DNA of 43,824 nt, taken from contig CAKRJT010000022.1 of NCBI GenBank assembly GCA_934351925.1, positions 1-43,824 of the forward strand, given 5' to 3'. The notes below the pieces were generated by a model, which had not been told where the DNA came from, searched no databases, and saw nothing but the letters and a program-made list of their open reading frames with translations. Below are positions 1-6,631 of this stretch, in pieces. The stretch's first letter is position 1; every line of letters starts with the position of its first letter. The stretch comes from an uncultured Lachnospiraceae bacterium (GTDB lineage Bacteria; Bacillota; Clostridia; Lachnospirales; Lachnospiraceae). The position numbers and the translations under genes were made by a program.

Positions 1-22
1 CTAATAGGTCGAGGGCTTGACC
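1..22 (+). rRNA. 3' end of 23S rRNA (partial)
   Basis: The first 22 bases match the conserved extreme 3' end of Firmicute 23S rRNA (CTAATAGGTCGAGG followed by a GCTTGACC end). The gene enters from the left edge of the window, so only its tail is visible. No 5S rRNA follows; the next element is a terminator. The identification rests on a short but highly conserved motif recalled from 23S sequences. Confidence 0.75.
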
Positions 23-114
23 AGAAATGGTTCAGGTTAAAATATCTGATAATTTAATGTGTGGTTTTGAAGGAACATAGTTTAAAAATGATAAGAGTTC
101 AGTAAGTGAATTTT

Positions 115-146
115 AAGCCATAGCAGTTATGTTATGGCTTTTTATT
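115..146 (+). terminator. Rho-independent terminator of the rRNA operon
   Basis: The inverted repeat AAGCCATA / TATGGCTT is separated by a 10-nt loop and followed by a T-rich run. It lies about 90 nt after the 23S end and before cheV, so it probably ends the rRNA transcript. Confidence 0.75.
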
Positions 147-274
147 GTATTCAAATATATAAAGCTTTATTTTATTGCAAATTAAACTATCAATTCTTTA
201 GGTATTGTGATACAATATAAGAAATCGTATGGATATAGATTAACTAATGAATTCTATGACTGGGAGGTTGTTTT

Positions 275-1183
275 ATGGATACAAATATTTTACTTGAGAA
301 CGGAACCAATGAGCTTGAAGTACTTGAGTTTGTGATTGGTAATAATCATTATGGAATTAATGTAGCTAAGGTTAAGGAGATTGTTAATTTTCAGAAAGTG
401 ACGCCCGTTCCGAATGCTCATCCGTCAGTTGAAGGTATATTTATGCCGAGAGATACCATGATTACGGTTGTAAAGCTTGCCAATGTGCTTCATCTTCCTG
501 ATTCAGATGATACTAAGAATGATATGCTCATTAACACCAATTTCAATAAGCTTAATGTTGCTTTTCATGTACATAAGATAGTGGGTATTCATCGTGTGTC
601 ATGGGCAGATATTATTACACCTGATACCACTATCAATTCGGCAGAGTCCGGAATAGCAACCGGTATTATCAAAGTTGATGGCAGACTTATTATTATTCTT
701 GATTTTGAGAGAATAGTATCAGATATTAGTCCTGAGACCGGACTTAAGGTGTCAGATATCAACAGATTAGGTGAGAGGGAGAGAAATAATTCACCTATCG
801 TTTTGGCAGAGGATTCAATGCTACTCATGAAACTCATCACAGATTCACTTGAAAAGGCAGGATATACTAATTTAGTTAAGTGCGTGAATGGACAGGAGGC
901 TTGGAACTATCTTCAGGGGGTTAAGAAGAAGGCCAACGGTGATGTCACAAAATATGTTAAGTGTATTGTTACCGATATAGAGATGCCTATTATGGATGGA
1001 CATAGACTCACTAAACTGGTTAAGACTGATAATGAGCTGCAGTCTGTTCCGGTTATAATATTCTCTTCCTTAATCAATGAGGAGATGAGACGCAAAGGTG
1101 AACAGCTAGGAGCAGATATGCAGCTTTCGAAGCCGGAGATTGGTTCACTTGTTGAAGCTATAGATAAGCTTATTTTAAAATAA
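275..1183 (+). CDS. cheV: CheV-type chemotaxis coupling protein (CheW + receiver)
   Basis: The 302-residue protein has an N-terminal CheW-like domain (about residues 10-150) and a C-terminal response-regulator receiver domain (about 175-302). The receiver shows the acidic pair in LAEDSM, the phospho-acceptor aspartate in IVTDIEMP, and the conserved lysine in LSKPE. CheV couples methyl-accepting receptors to CheA, and phosphorylation of its receiver is thought to aid adaptation. Family length is about 300 residues, so the gene looks intact. The ATG at 275 has a GGGAGG ribosome site about 8 nt upstream. It appears monocistronic, lying between the rRNA terminator and its own terminator. The organism is therefore probably motile. 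Confidence 0.9.
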   Translation: MDTNILLENGTNELEVLEFVIGNNHYGINVAKVKEIVNFQKVTPVPNAHPSVEGIFMPRDTMITVVKLANVLHLPDSDDTKNDMLINTNFNKLNVAFHVHKIVGIHRVSWADIITPDTTINSAESGIATGIIKVDGRLIIILDFERIVSDISPETGLKVSDINRLGERERNNSPIVLAEDSMLLMKLITDSLEKAGYTNLVKCVNGQEAWNYLQGVKKKANGDVTKYVKCIVTDIEMPIMDGHRLTKLVKTDNELQSVPVIIFSSLINEEMRRKGEQLGADMQLSKPEIGSLVEAIDKLILK

Positions 1184-1261
1184 GCACGGTAATATATGGA
1201 TTTTTAATATTTTATTCCAACATTTTGCCATATGGATTAAGAATATCATATATTATAAAAT

Positions 1262-1348
1262 AAAAAGATTGTCCTTGTGCATCAGTGTTCAATATTCGGA
1301 TTTAAAGATCTGCATATTGAATGTTGGAGCAGGCGGATGGTCTTTTTT
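1262..1348 (+). terminator. Long nested stem-loop terminator after cheV
   Basis: The outer arms, an A-run plus GATTGTCC and GGATGGTC plus a T-run, close a longer inner hairpin (CAGTGTTCAATAT pairing with ATATTGAATGTTG with G-U pairs). The 3' T-run makes it a Rho-independent terminator. The stem is longer than usual. Confidence 0.65.
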
Positions 1349-1356
1349 AGTTTCTC

Positions 1357-1385
1357 TTGTGAAAAAAAACATCACATGCTATAAT
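1357..1385 (+). promoter_or_regulatory. Sigma-A type promoter for the 1448 gene
   Basis: A TTGTGA -35 box and a TATAAT -10 box are separated by 17 nt, with a TG one base upstream of the -10 (extended -10). It lies about 60 nt before the GTG start and would originally have driven the membrane-protein gene and hisH together. Confidence 0.65.
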
Positions 1386-1447
1386 AAAACAGATAGTAGA
1401 GTTGATTGATCTAAAAGACATGAAATATACATGGAGAGGTGAAAAAA

Positions 1448-2935
1448 GTGGCGGACAATAATGATGAGCAGTATTTGGATGACCTTTTAAATTCTTTGAG
1501 GACAAGTAATACTGACGAAAATGATAAAATAGATTTCGACAAGGACGATACAGCGAAAGCGGAGCAGCCGGTGGACACGCGCAGTGATGCAGGTGTAACT
1601 GACAGTGAAAAGAGCAATGATGATATTTTTGCACTTGAGGAGAATGACGTAAGCGATGCACAGCTTGAGGATGAGCCACAGGAAGAGGAGCAGGGAGAAG
1701 ATGTCAACGAGGACGGTGGAGTTGACGACAGTCTTATGCAGCTCTTTAATCAGATTAATGGTGGTGATGATGAAGCGCAGACAGATACGGAGCAGAATGA
1801 GGCAGCTGAAGCTGACAACGGAATGGACGATATTTTGACTCTCACGGATGATCCGGAGAATGAGCCTGTTATTGGGGAAGAGTCTAATGAGGATATCTCC
1901 GCCAATGATACTACGGAAGCTGAATCCTCAAAGTCCGTGAATATGGAAACGATGGAGGGTGCGGATATAGCAGACTCATCTAAGAAGACAGAAAATGAAG
2001 CCGCTAAGACAGGCAGGGAGACAAAAGCTGAAGCTGCTAAGATAGCCAAGGAGGCAAAAAATGAGGCTGTGAGAGCTGCTAAGAAAGCAAAGGCTGAGGA
2101 GAAGGCGAGAAAAAAAGCGGAGAAGAAAGCAAAGAAGGAACAGCTCAAGGCCGAAAAAGCTGCAAGGAAGAATAAGGCTGATGCCACGGAGAGAACAGAG
2201 GAAACGCAGCAGGGCGACGATGCGCAGAATAATGTTAATTTGATAAATGAACTTTACAGTGAGGTTGATAATAATCCGGCATCAGGCGACGATATAGACA
2301 GTATACCGGAACGCGATGAAGAGGAAGTAAAGAAGCCAAAGAAAGAGAAGAAAAAGAAGGAGCCTAAGCCGAAAAAGCCTAAGAAGGAGAAGGTGAAGAA
2401 AGAAAAGAAGGAGCCTCGTCCTTCGGAGCTTGTCAAAGTGACAAAAGGGACATTTATTGGAATGGCTGTCACGATTGTGCTGATAACTGTTTTAGTTTTC
2501 TTTGGAACGAAATTTGTCACATATGGTATAAGTATTAGTCAGGCAAAAGAACATTTTAATAATGGAAAATATGATCAGGCATTTGACAGTATATCAGGCT
2601 TGGAACTGAGAAACTCGGATAAGAATACATATTATGCTATAAGAACCGTTGCGAGCGTCTACGCGGATTATTGTTCATACGTCAATTATAACAAGATAGG
2701 GATGAAGCTCGAGGCGATAGATGCACTTATTAAAGGATTGCTGCACTACAAGGAATATTATCCGGATGCCGAGAAATATGCTGTTCTGGATCAGTATGAT
2801 GCAGTCAGGGAGCAGATATTGTCAGAGCTGTCCAATTATGGAATATCAGAGGAGGATGCGCTGTACTATGGAAGTATTGAGAGTGAACAGCAGTACAGAG
2901 AAATTTTAAGTGACATCGGAGGTGTGGCAGAGTGA
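1448..2935 (+). CDS. Charged single-pass membrane protein, function unknown
   Basis: I do not recognise a named family. The product of about 495 residues has a very acidic N-terminal half, a Lys/Ala/Glu helical stretch (about 170-240), a Pro/Lys-rich segment (about 285-325), one hydrophobic helix (about 335-360), and a 135-residue C-terminal domain with repeated aromatic/helical pattern suggestive of TPR-like helices. By the positive-inside rule the charged part is probably cytoplasmic and the C-terminal domain extracytoplasmic. GTG 1448 is preferred over GTG 1439 because GGAGAGGTG sits at proper spacing only for 1448. The stop overlaps the original hisH GTG by 4 nt (GTGA), so it was the upstream gene of the his operon before the element inserted. 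Confidence 0.7.
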   Translation: MADNNDEQYLDDLLNSLRTSNTDENDKIDFDKDDTAKAEQPVDTRSDAGVTDSEKSNDDIFALEENDVSDAQLEDEPQEEEQGEDVNEDGGVDDSLMQLFNQINGGDDEAQTDTEQNEAAEADNGMDDILTLTDDPENEPVIGEESNEDISANDTTEAESSKSVNMETMEGADIADSSKKTENEAAKTGRETKAEAAKIAKEAKNEAVRAAKKAKAEEKARKKAEKKAKKEQLKAEKAARKNKADATERTEETQQGDDAQNNVNLINELYSEVDNNPASGDDIDSIPERDEEEVKKPKKEKKKKEPKPKKPKKEKVKKEKKEPRPSELVKVTKGTFIGMAVTIVLITVLVFFGTKFVTYGISISQAKEHFNNGKYDQAFDSISGLELRNSDKNTYYAIRTVASVYADYCSYVNYNKIGMKLEAIDALIKGLLHYKEYYPDAEKYAVLDQYDAVREQILSELSNYGISEEDALYYGSIESEQQYREILSDIGGVAE

Positions 2936-2988
2936 TAGTAATTATCGATTATGATGCATATCATAACAATAAAACTATCGTAGAATAA
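2932..2988 (+). pseudogene. hisH: Orphaned original 5' end of hisH
   Basis: GTG at 2932 has a GGAGGT ribosome site 8 nt upstream, inside the preceding gene, and encodes MIVIIDYDA, the typical HisH N-terminus. The frame then runs into element sequence and stops at 2986-2988 after 18 residues. The rest of hisH is 7.7 kb downstream, where the same nine residues reappear as MIAIIDYDA. This is the left scar of a site-specific insertion into hisH. Confidence 0.85.
2941..2958 (+). repeat. Left attachment-site repeat (attL core)
   Basis: The sequence ATTATCGATTATGATGCA matches 10646-10663 at 17 of 18 positions, with 12 bases (GATTATGATGCA) perfect. It lies in codons 4-9 of the original hisH, which is the pattern expected for an att core created by a tyrosine integrase. 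Confidence 0.8.
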
Positions 2989-3027
2989 GGTGCTGTACAC
3001 TGTGCAGTTAATATCATATTGCAGTTA

Positions 3028-3047
3028 TACTAATTATTTACTAATTA
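3028..3047 (+). repeat. Candidate integrase arm-binding repeats, left end
   Basis: Two copies of TACTAATTA start 11 bp apart (3028 and 3039), about one helical turn. A matching pair (TACTAAAT at 10503 and 10514, also 11 bp apart) lies inside the right end. Paired direct repeats near both ends are what Tn916/lambda-type integrases use as arm sites. The role is inferred from position and phasing. Confidence 0.5.
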
Positions 3048-3099
3048 AAATGTTTTGAATGCGTACATAAGTAAAAATTAAATATTAAGACATGTAAAT

Positions 3100-3146
3100 A
3101 AGTCACTTATCAGTTATAGAGATATGATTGATAGGTGGCTTATTTT
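3100..3146 (+). terminator. Rho-independent terminator at element left end
   Basis: AAGTCACTTATCA pairs with TGATAGGTGGCTT (two G-U pairs) and is followed by ATTTTAG. It would stop transcription entering the element from the interrupted his operon. Confidence 0.65.
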
Positions 3147-3288
3147 AGTGTTTTATATGGGGGAATATTTGAGAGGTCAAAAATGAGCCTTAAAACGGCT
3201 TGCAGGTAGTCTGTATAGGTTCAAAAATGTGCAAAGAATGAAAGTCTGATTTCATGTGCAATTATTTTAATAACAAGGAGGATTTTAG

Positions 3289-3507
3289 ATGTTTGGAACA
3301 GTGACAAAGTATTTCAAAGACAAGGGATATGGATTTATAAGAGGGCAGGATGGAAGCTCTTATTTTATTCATCATTCAAATCTCAATGGAGAAATCATAG
3401 AGAGTGGTTACTATGTGCTTTTCAGAGTTGAGAACGGATACAAGGGTAAAGATGAAGCGGTGGATATAACAGTTATAGAAGCCACAGAAAGGAGTATAAG
3501 ATGTTAA
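3289..3507 (+). CDS. Cold-shock-domain-like small protein
   Basis: The 72-residue protein begins GTVTKYFKDKGYGFIRGQDG followed by SYFIHHSNL, which matches the CspA OB-fold pattern with RNP1-like KGYGFI and RNP2-like FIHHS. It likely binds single-stranded RNA or DNA. AAGGAGG sits 8 nt upstream of the ATG. Its last 7 nt overlap the following HU-like gene, so the two are translationally coupled. It is shorter at the C-terminal strand and less basic than housekeeping Csp proteins, consistent with a mobile-element variant. Confidence 0.8.
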   Translation: MFGTVTKYFKDKGYGFIRGQDGSSYFIHHSNLNGEIIESGYYVLFRVENGYKGKDEAVDITVIEATERSIRC

Positions 3508-3779
3508 CAGATGAGTTCATACATGTAATTGCAAAGAAAACAGGAATGTATGTCTATCAGGCAGAAAATTTTCTCAATGCATTCGAGGAGACGGTAGCTG
3601 AGGTCTTAGCAAGCGGAGATTACGTCAATCTGTATAAGTTTGGTGGGTTTGATACGGTTGTTCGTAAAGGTTGCATGGTGATTCCGCCTGCAACAAAAGA
3701 GCCAGTGTATGTGCCTGATATGTTAAAGATTAAGTTTACACCGTACAAAGGTCTTAAAGAAAAAGTATGTGATAAATAG
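3501..3779 (+). CDS. HU/IHF-family DNA-binding protein
   Basis: The 92-residue protein has the HU layout: an N-terminal helical pair (about 1-40), the conserved YKFGGFDTVVRKG beta segment, a Pro-containing arm (VIPPATKEPVYVP) and a closing KFTPYKGLKEKV strand/helix. HU/IHF proteins bend DNA and assist integrase synapses and replication. It overlaps the Csp-like gene by 7 nt and starts at ATG 3501, with the GAAAGGAG ribosome site inside the upstream gene. An element-encoded HU could assist the element's own recombination, but this is inference. Confidence 0.8.
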   Translation: MLTDEFIHVIAKKTGMYVYQAENFLNAFEETVAEVLASGDYVNLYKFGGFDTVVRKGCMVIPPATKEPVYVPDMLKIKFTPYKGLKEKVCDK

Positions 3780-3822
3780 ATAGAATATATCTTAAATTAT
3801 CAGACAATTAAAAGGAGACACT

Positions 3823-4146
3823 ATGAGTAAAAATATTGATAATATGAATGATTTATCAAAGGCACTCATGCCGTTATTAAAAGGAATGGTTGATGTCATG
3901 GCGAATAGAGTATATGAGACATTAAACTTCTTTTTACAGAAATACTATGATTCATACAATCCTATGGATGATATTTCTAATTTAATAGCTACATGTATTC
4001 CTTGCAATCAGTTCAAGTCAAATATTGCACCTGAGCTGTTTGAAGGTAGAATAAATGAGATTTTCATATATCAAATGAGCAAGAAATACGGAAATAAGTT
4101 AAGCTGGAAAATAATTAGTAGATGGTTGTGCCGTATGACGTTGTGA
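3823..4146 (+). CDS. Hypothetical protein, possible phage-gene remnant
   Basis: The 107-residue protein has no confident family. AAAAGGAGA precedes the ATG at good spacing, so it is probably translated. The segment VYETLNFFLQKYYDSYNP resembles a short motif I associate with Firmicute phage structural proteins, after which the sequence seems unrelated. It may be a truncated or recombined phage gene. One CxxC pair (CIPC, near residue 65) is present. It lies between the HU-like gene and the regulator cluster. Confidence 0.5.
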   Translation: MSKNIDNMNDLSKALMPLLKGMVDVMANRVYETLNFFLQKYYDSYNPMDDISNLIATCIPCNQFKSNIAPELFEGRINEIFIYQMSKKYGNKLSWKIISRWLCRMTL

Positions 4147-4186
4147 GAATTAGTTAAAATGATAACCTGAAAATAAAGGCTTTTTT

Positions 4187-4213
4187 GAGTATACTATATT
4201 ATATGAGAGTATA
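4187..4213 (+). promoter_or_regulatory. Repeated operator-like motif upstream of RHH gene
   Basis: Two copies of GAGTATAC (4187 and 4206) flank an AT-rich stretch; the first includes the palindrome AGTATACT. The spacing of 19 nt, about two helical turns, and the position just before a ribbon-helix-helix gene suggest an autoregulatory operator overlapping a promoter. Confidence 0.4.
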
Positions 4214-4230
4214 CAGAAACGGAGGTCACG

Positions 4231-4257
4231 ATGTTGGCAGCGGCTACAGAAAGATAG
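4231..4257 (+). CDS. Possible 8-residue leader ORF (MLAAATER)
   Basis: ATG 4231 has a strong GGAGGT ribosome site 5 nt upstream and reads eight codons to TAG at 4255. The downstream RHH gene at 4271 has only a weak site of its own. The mini-ORF could couple translation to it, or be the scar of a deleted gene. The evidence is only the ribosome site and spacing. Confidence 0.3.
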   Translation: MLAAATER

Positions 4258-4270
4258 TTTAAAAGAATAC

Positions 4271-4459
4271 ATGAAGAAAATTAAAGATATAAAGTTAAGA
4301 GTGCCAGAAGAATATTTACAGCCTATAAAGGCTCATGCAGAATCAAAAGGAATGAGCGTGAATCAGTTAGTAATCTCGCTACTTGAAAAGGATATGGGCA
4401 TAAAAATAGTAACTGTAAGGGAACAGAATAAGCAAAATAAGGACGAGGAGAGCGTATAG
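4271..4459 (+). CDS. Ribbon-helix-helix small regulator (Arc/antitoxin type)
   Basis: The 62-residue protein reads DIKLRVPEEYLQPIKAHAES then KGMSVNQLVISLLEKDMG, a typical ribbon-helix-helix: a short beta strand, then two helices with the G-S-VNQ-LV turn. These dimers bind short direct or inverted repeats and are often antitoxins or copy/transfer regulators. No partner toxin follows directly. The GAGTATAC pair upstream is a plausible target. The start at 4271 lacks a strong ribosome site but gives the correct domain start. Confidence 0.65.
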   Translation: MKKIKDIKLRVPEEYLQPIKAHAESKGMSVNQLVISLLEKDMGIKIVTVREQNKQNKDEESV

Positions 4460-4593
4460 TCTGGCTAGGGGAAGAAAATAGACTAAAACATTAAAATAAA
4501 TCAAGAAAACAGGTGTAAAATTGATTTATCTCAATCAAAAATCTACATGAAACCACGATTTCATTTGAATTTTCCAAAAGGCAGGTTCACTCT

Positions 4594-4893
4594 ATGACAG
4601 TATCAAAAGACAATGCTCAAATAGTTGTAAAAGTGCTATCAGATGATAATAACGAGAAAAAGAAAAAGGCTTTTGTAAGATTAGAACAGTTACGCAAAAA
4701 GGGAATAGTAACAGATGATAAAACAGAGTTAGAATCTTATAGGGAAAATAAGTATGGCAATCCTAAGAATGAAGATTCAAAAAGAAAACTTGTTGATTGG
4801 GATAGTTTTGCTATACCAAGCGAAAGAGGACAGCATGTAGATGAGTATATGAAAGAAATGAGAGATGATGACAGCTTCATTCCACATTCTTAA
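4594..4893 (+). CDS. Orphan antitoxin-like protein A (shared tail)
   Basis: The 99-residue protein has a highly charged N-terminal part without a recognised domain. Its C-terminal tail (WDSFAIPSERGQHVDEYMKE, then MRDDD) is homologous to the tails of the genes at 4930 and 5572. In the 5572 gene this tail lies next to a PIN toxin, so it is probably the toxin-binding segment. No toxin gene follows here; a 36-nt gap leads to antitoxin-like B. It is probably an orphan antitoxin, possibly a decoy or immunity paralogue. Confidence 0.55.
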   Translation: MTVSKDNAQIVVKVLSDDNNEKKKKAFVRLEQLRKKGIVTDDKTELESYRENKYGNPKNEDSKRKLVDWDSFAIPSERGQHVDEYMKEMRDDDSFIPHS

Positions 4894-4929
4894 CAGGTGT
4901 AGGTCAAGTAAAATAAGTAGGTAGATACT

Positions 4930-5187
4930 ATGTTAGCATCAGTAAAAGGTTATTATGATGGGACTAAAATTGTTGTAGACGAAAGAGACAGGAAGACATT
5001 CAATATTGGAGATGAAATTGTTGTTACTATTTTAGACAAAATAAGCACAACAAGAGAAGAAACAAGGGCAGCTAAGAGGCGCAGAATAGTTGATATGGAA
5101 AAATATGTCATTCCAAGTGAGCGGAGCACAGAGGAGATTGATAATTATATAAGGGAGATGAGGGATGATGACCGTAAAAATAGTTGA
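4930..5187 (+). CDS. Antitoxin-like protein B (AF2212/AbrB-like N-terminus)
   Basis: The 85-residue protein starts with a short beta-rich domain (ASVKGYYDGTKIVVDE... FNIGDEIVVTIL) resembling the AF2212/DUF104 or swapped-hairpin antitoxins. It ends with the shared tail VIPSERSTEEIDNYIREMRD. Its stop overlaps a short ATG frame (5168, MTVKIVDIF) that resembles the beginning of the PIN toxin at 5780 (MTDFKRVFVD), suggesting its own toxin was deleted. Antitoxins of this type repress their operon and block the toxin. Confidence 0.6.
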   Translation: MLASVKGYYDGTKIVVDERDRKTFNIGDEIVVTILDKISTTREETRAAKRRRIVDMEKYVIPSERSTEEIDNYIREMRDDDRKNS

Positions 5188-5262
5188 TATTTTTTGCACA
5201 ATGGCATATACTTATAATGTAAGGAATATAAGAAAAACATTACTTTTGAAAGGATGATTTAT

Positions 5263-5520
5263 ATGGAATTAGCAAAAGTAACATCAAAAGGGCAAATTAC
5301 AATACCAATAGATATTAGAAAAAAACTTGGAATTAAAGGCGGAGATAAGATATTATTTATAGAAGAATCTGGAAAAATTTATATGATTAATTCTTCTATG
5401 GATGCTTTACATGAGGCACAGAAAGCTTTTGTGGGTGAAGCAGAAAGACTTGGACTCAAAAATGATGATGATGTAATGACGATGATTAAGGAATTTCGAG
5501 AAGAAAGTGCGGTAAGGTAA
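5263..5520 (+). CDS. AbrB/SpoVT-family regulator (MazE/VapB-like)
   Basis: The 85-residue protein begins MELAKVTSKGQITIPIDIRK, the signature of SpoVT-AbrB swapped-hairpin DNA-binding domains, followed by KLGIKGGDKILFIEE. The C-terminal helix (about 50-85) may bind a partner. ATG 5263 is preferred over 5254 because GAAAGGA is correctly spaced. Many such proteins are antitoxins of PIN or MazF toxins, but here the next gene is another antitoxin. It could control the whole cluster. A TATAAT box lies at 5213-5218. Confidence 0.75.
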   Translation: MELAKVTSKGQITIPIDIRKKLGIKGGDKILFIEESGKIYMINSSMDALHEAQKAFVGEAERLGLKNDDDVMTMIKEFREESAVR

Positions 5521-5571
5521 ATGGAAACTATATTCAATACTTAAAATCAAAATTTAAAGGAGGTATGACCT

Positions 5572-5793
5572 ATGACAGCAACTAGAAGAGAAGCTATTGA
5601 ATTATTGGGAAGAGTGCCAGAGGATAAGTTGACTTATGTTGTTCAGATTCTAAGTAGTATTGATGGTTTAATAGGTATATCGGACAAACGGGCAAAGAAG
5701 ATTGATTTAGACCAGTTTGTTATGCCTACAACAGAACGTGGCAGAAATGCCGATGAATATATAAGGGAGATGAGAGATAATGACAGACTTTAA
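5572..5793 (+). CDS. Antitoxin of the PIN-toxin pair (shared tail)
   Basis: The 73-residue protein has an N-terminal helical segment (RREAIELLGRVPEDKLTYVV) and the tail LDQFVMPTTERGRNADEYIR then EMRDND, shared with the genes at 4594 and 4930. AAAGGAGGT lies 8 nt before the ATG. It overlaps the PIN gene by 14 nt, the typical antitoxin-first arrangement with translational coupling. It is presumed to neutralise the PIN nuclease by inserting its tail in or near the active site. Confidence 0.7.
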   Translation: MTATRREAIELLGRVPEDKLTYVVQILSSIDGLIGISDKRAKKIDLDQFVMPTTERGRNADEYIREMRDNDRL

Positions 5794-6205
5794 AAGAGTG
5801 TTTGTTGATACAGCACCTATTATATACTATCTTGAAAACAATCCTTTATATTTAGAGATTATCAAGAGATTCTTTACAATGTGTATAGAAAAGAATATAC
5901 AGGTTGTTACTTCTGTTATAACGGTAGAAGAGTATCTTGTATATCCGTATTCAAGTGGTCAAATGGATATTGTAGATAATTTTAAACGATTTTTAGATTA
6001 TATAAATGTTGAAATTGTAGATATAAATTCAGATATTGCAGAGCAAGCATCTAAACTTAGAGGACAATATAAGGGATTTAAAGCAATGGATGCATTACAA
6101 ATATCATCAGCGATCGCATCAAGATGTGATATGTTTTTCACTAATGATAAGCAGTTAAGGCAGGAAAAAGAAATCCCTTGTATGACAATGGAAGATTTAC
6201 AATAA
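5780..6205 (+). CDS. PIN-domain toxin (VapC-like ribonuclease)
   Basis: The 141-residue protein has PIN-domain acidic residues in order: D10 in VFVDTAPIIYYLE, E in TSVITVEEYLVYP, D in KAMDALQISSAI and a D in MFFTNDKQL. PIN toxins are Mg-dependent ribonucleases that cut specific tRNA or rRNA sites to arrest growth. The length is normal for VapC. It is directly coupled to the upstream antitoxin and followed by a terminator. It is the only complete toxin in the cluster. Confidence 0.85.
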   Translation: MTDFKRVFVDTAPIIYYLENNPLYLEIIKRFFTMCIEKNIQVVTSVITVEEYLVYPYSSGQMDIVDNFKRFLDYINVEIVDINSDIAEQASKLRGQYKGFKAMDALQISSAIASRCDMFFTNDKQLRQEKEIPCMTMEDLQ

Positions 6206-6210
6206 CAAAC

Positions 6211-6250
6211 AAAGCACCAACGGAAAGAAAACTTTTCGAAGGTGCTTTTT
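6211..6250. terminator. Bidirectional terminator between convergent genes
   Basis: AAAGCACC pairs with GGTGCTTT, with a T-run on the plus side and an A-run start on the other. It serves the PIN toxin (plus) and probably the small gene on the minus strand. Confidence 0.7.
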
Positions 6251-6496
6251 TCATGCCTGCTGCTGTTTGTGAATATCGTTTATAATATTTTCAAGGTCGG
6301 CAGCTTGCCAACGATTGCGGATAATATCATGCTTTAGTTCGGCAATGCGTTTATCAGTGTAATGCTCTAACCACTTCATTAAGAAAGCCGGAATAAATTT
6401 TTCTGGAATCTTTTGGATAAGTTCAAAGCCAAAATCCTCTATCTTGCTGTATGCTCTATTAAAAAATCTTGTAAAACATCCCTTAATATAAATCAC
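6251..6496 (-). CDS. Hypothetical small protein
   Basis: The 81-residue protein is mainly helical, with a C-terminal charged helix (ELKHDIIRNRWQAADLENII). No family is recognised. The GTG start has GGAAGGAA immediately upstream, closer than ideal. It is convergent with the PIN toxin and shares its terminator. Codon use fits a real gene, but support is limited. Confidence 0.45.
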   Translation of the reverse strand: MIYIKGCFTRFFNRAYSKIEDFGFELIQKIPEKFIPAFLMKWLEHYTDKRIAELKHDIIRNRWQAADLENIINDIHKQQQA

Positions 6497-6631
6497 TTCC
6501 TTCCTATAATAATAGTATAAGAGAAAACTACATTGTCTACAAGAAAAAAAATTTTGATTAAATTGGAAATTTCGGAAACAAAGAGAGAATTACATAGATA
6601 CAAAAAGAAAAAAATAAAACGGAGGTATCTT

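Larger units (their letters stand above)
2989..3288 (+). other. Left-end non-coding region of the element
   Basis: This stretch of about 300 nt holds no convincing gene. It contains the paired TACTAATTA repeats (3028-3047), a terminator (3100-3146), a small hairpin AGCC/GGCT near 3182-3200, and two similar motifs (AGGTCAAAAATG and AGGTTCAAAAATG) about 45 nt apart. The last part is probably the leader of the cold-shock-like gene. Confidence 0.5.

Noticed and set aside
4522..4567. Two small palindromes before the 4594 gene (TTGATT/AATCAA and ATGAAA/TTTCAT)
   Set aside because: They are short and AT-rich, so chance is likely; not strong enough to list as operators.
6533..6631. Longer version of the 6632 gene
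   Set aside because: The extension is Lys-rich with no ribosome site, while GGAGG precedes ATG 6632.
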